NCBI GenBank assembly: GCA_902477915.1
Contig: CABSJA010000014.1
Coordinates: 1-42,395, forward strand
Length of the DNA stretch: 42,395 nt
Reading direction: 5' to 3'
Origin: an uncultured Veillonella sp.
GTDB taxonomy: Bacteria > Bacillota > Negativicutes > Veillonellales > Veillonellaceae
Positions 42,370 to 42,395 of this stretch are shown here, one piece after another. Position 1 is the first letter of the stretch. The number at the start of each line of letters is the position of its first letter. The notes below the pieces were generated by a model. That model searched no databases, was not told the DNA's origin, and was given only the letters and a program-made list of their open reading frames with translations. The position numbers were made by a program, and so were the translations under genes.

Positions 42370-42395
42370 ATGAGATATACAATAATTTTGACCCC
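42370..42395 (+). CDS. Start of a following gene, cut by the window edge
   Basis: GGAGG at 42360-42364 lies five bases before an ATG, and the eight complete codons read MRYTIILT. This resembles the beginning of HicB-like proteins, but eight residues are too few to name it. It is 14 bp after the antitoxin-like gene, so cotranscription is likely. Confidence 0.5.

Noticed and set aside
1..42395. CRISPR arrays, tRNA or rRNA genes, insertion sequences or prophage genes
   Set aside because: No regularly spaced repeats, cloverleaf or rRNA sequence, transposase or phage protein was seen on either strand.

Overview
The window looks like chromosomal DNA of an anaerobic member of the Negativicutes, most probably Veillonella or a close relative. 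This is inferred from AT-rich codon use, strong AGGAGG-type ribosome binding sites, an acyl-CoA dehydratase activator, phenol-type CobT paralogs and the gene mix; no rRNA is present to confirm it. No tRNA, rRNA, CRISPR array, prophage or insertion sequence was seen.

Left part (1-18.9 kb): the 3'-truncated start of a 2-hydroxyacyl-CoA dehydratase activator, then a 16-kb minus-strand operon for a 1,2-propanediol utilisation (Pdu) bacterial microcompartment. In transcription order: pduB' C D E G H O F U V, a cobT homolog, pduA B K J L, a eutJ-like chaperone gene, pduM N P Q, closed by a terminator at 923-954. It encodes shell hexamers, trimers and a pentamer, B12-dependent diol dehydratase with its reactivase, the cobalamin adenosyltransferase, aldehyde dehydrogenase, phosphotransacylase, alcohol dehydrogenase and a glycerol/diol channel. 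A divergent PocR-type AraC regulator (17953-18843) faces the operon across a 489-bp promoter region with three direct repeats that look like its operators. pduS, pduT, pduW and pduX are absent here.

Middle part (18.9-33.8 kb): mostly single genes. They are an orphan MetQ lipoprotein, a DUF389 membrane protein cotranscribed with a second cobT homolog, a secreted protein of unknown function, a dicarboxylate/amino-acid:cation symporter with a promoter-terminator leader, an iron alcohol dehydrogenase, a DUF4153 membrane protein, a flavodoxin-like protein, class Ia ribonucleotide reductase (nrdA, nrdB), a DIP1984-family protein and a GNAT acetyltransferase.

Right part (33.9-41.6 kb): a complete plus-strand operon from DAHP synthase to prephenate dehydratase (aroF-aroB-aroA-aroC-pheA-aroEK, the last a dehydrogenase-kinase fusion). 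It is preceded by a textbook ribosome-mediated attenuator: a 29-codon leader peptide containing Tyr-Phe-Tyr-Trp-Phe-Phe, an antiterminator option and a strong terminator. The window ends with an antitoxin-like protein carrying two RelB/DinJ-type domains in tandem and the first codons of a following gene.

The most notable points are the aromatic attenuator, two further promoter-then-terminator leaders (symporter, nrdA), the cobT gene inside the pdu operon with a paralog 13 kb away, separate genes for long and short PduB, and the double-domain antitoxin.
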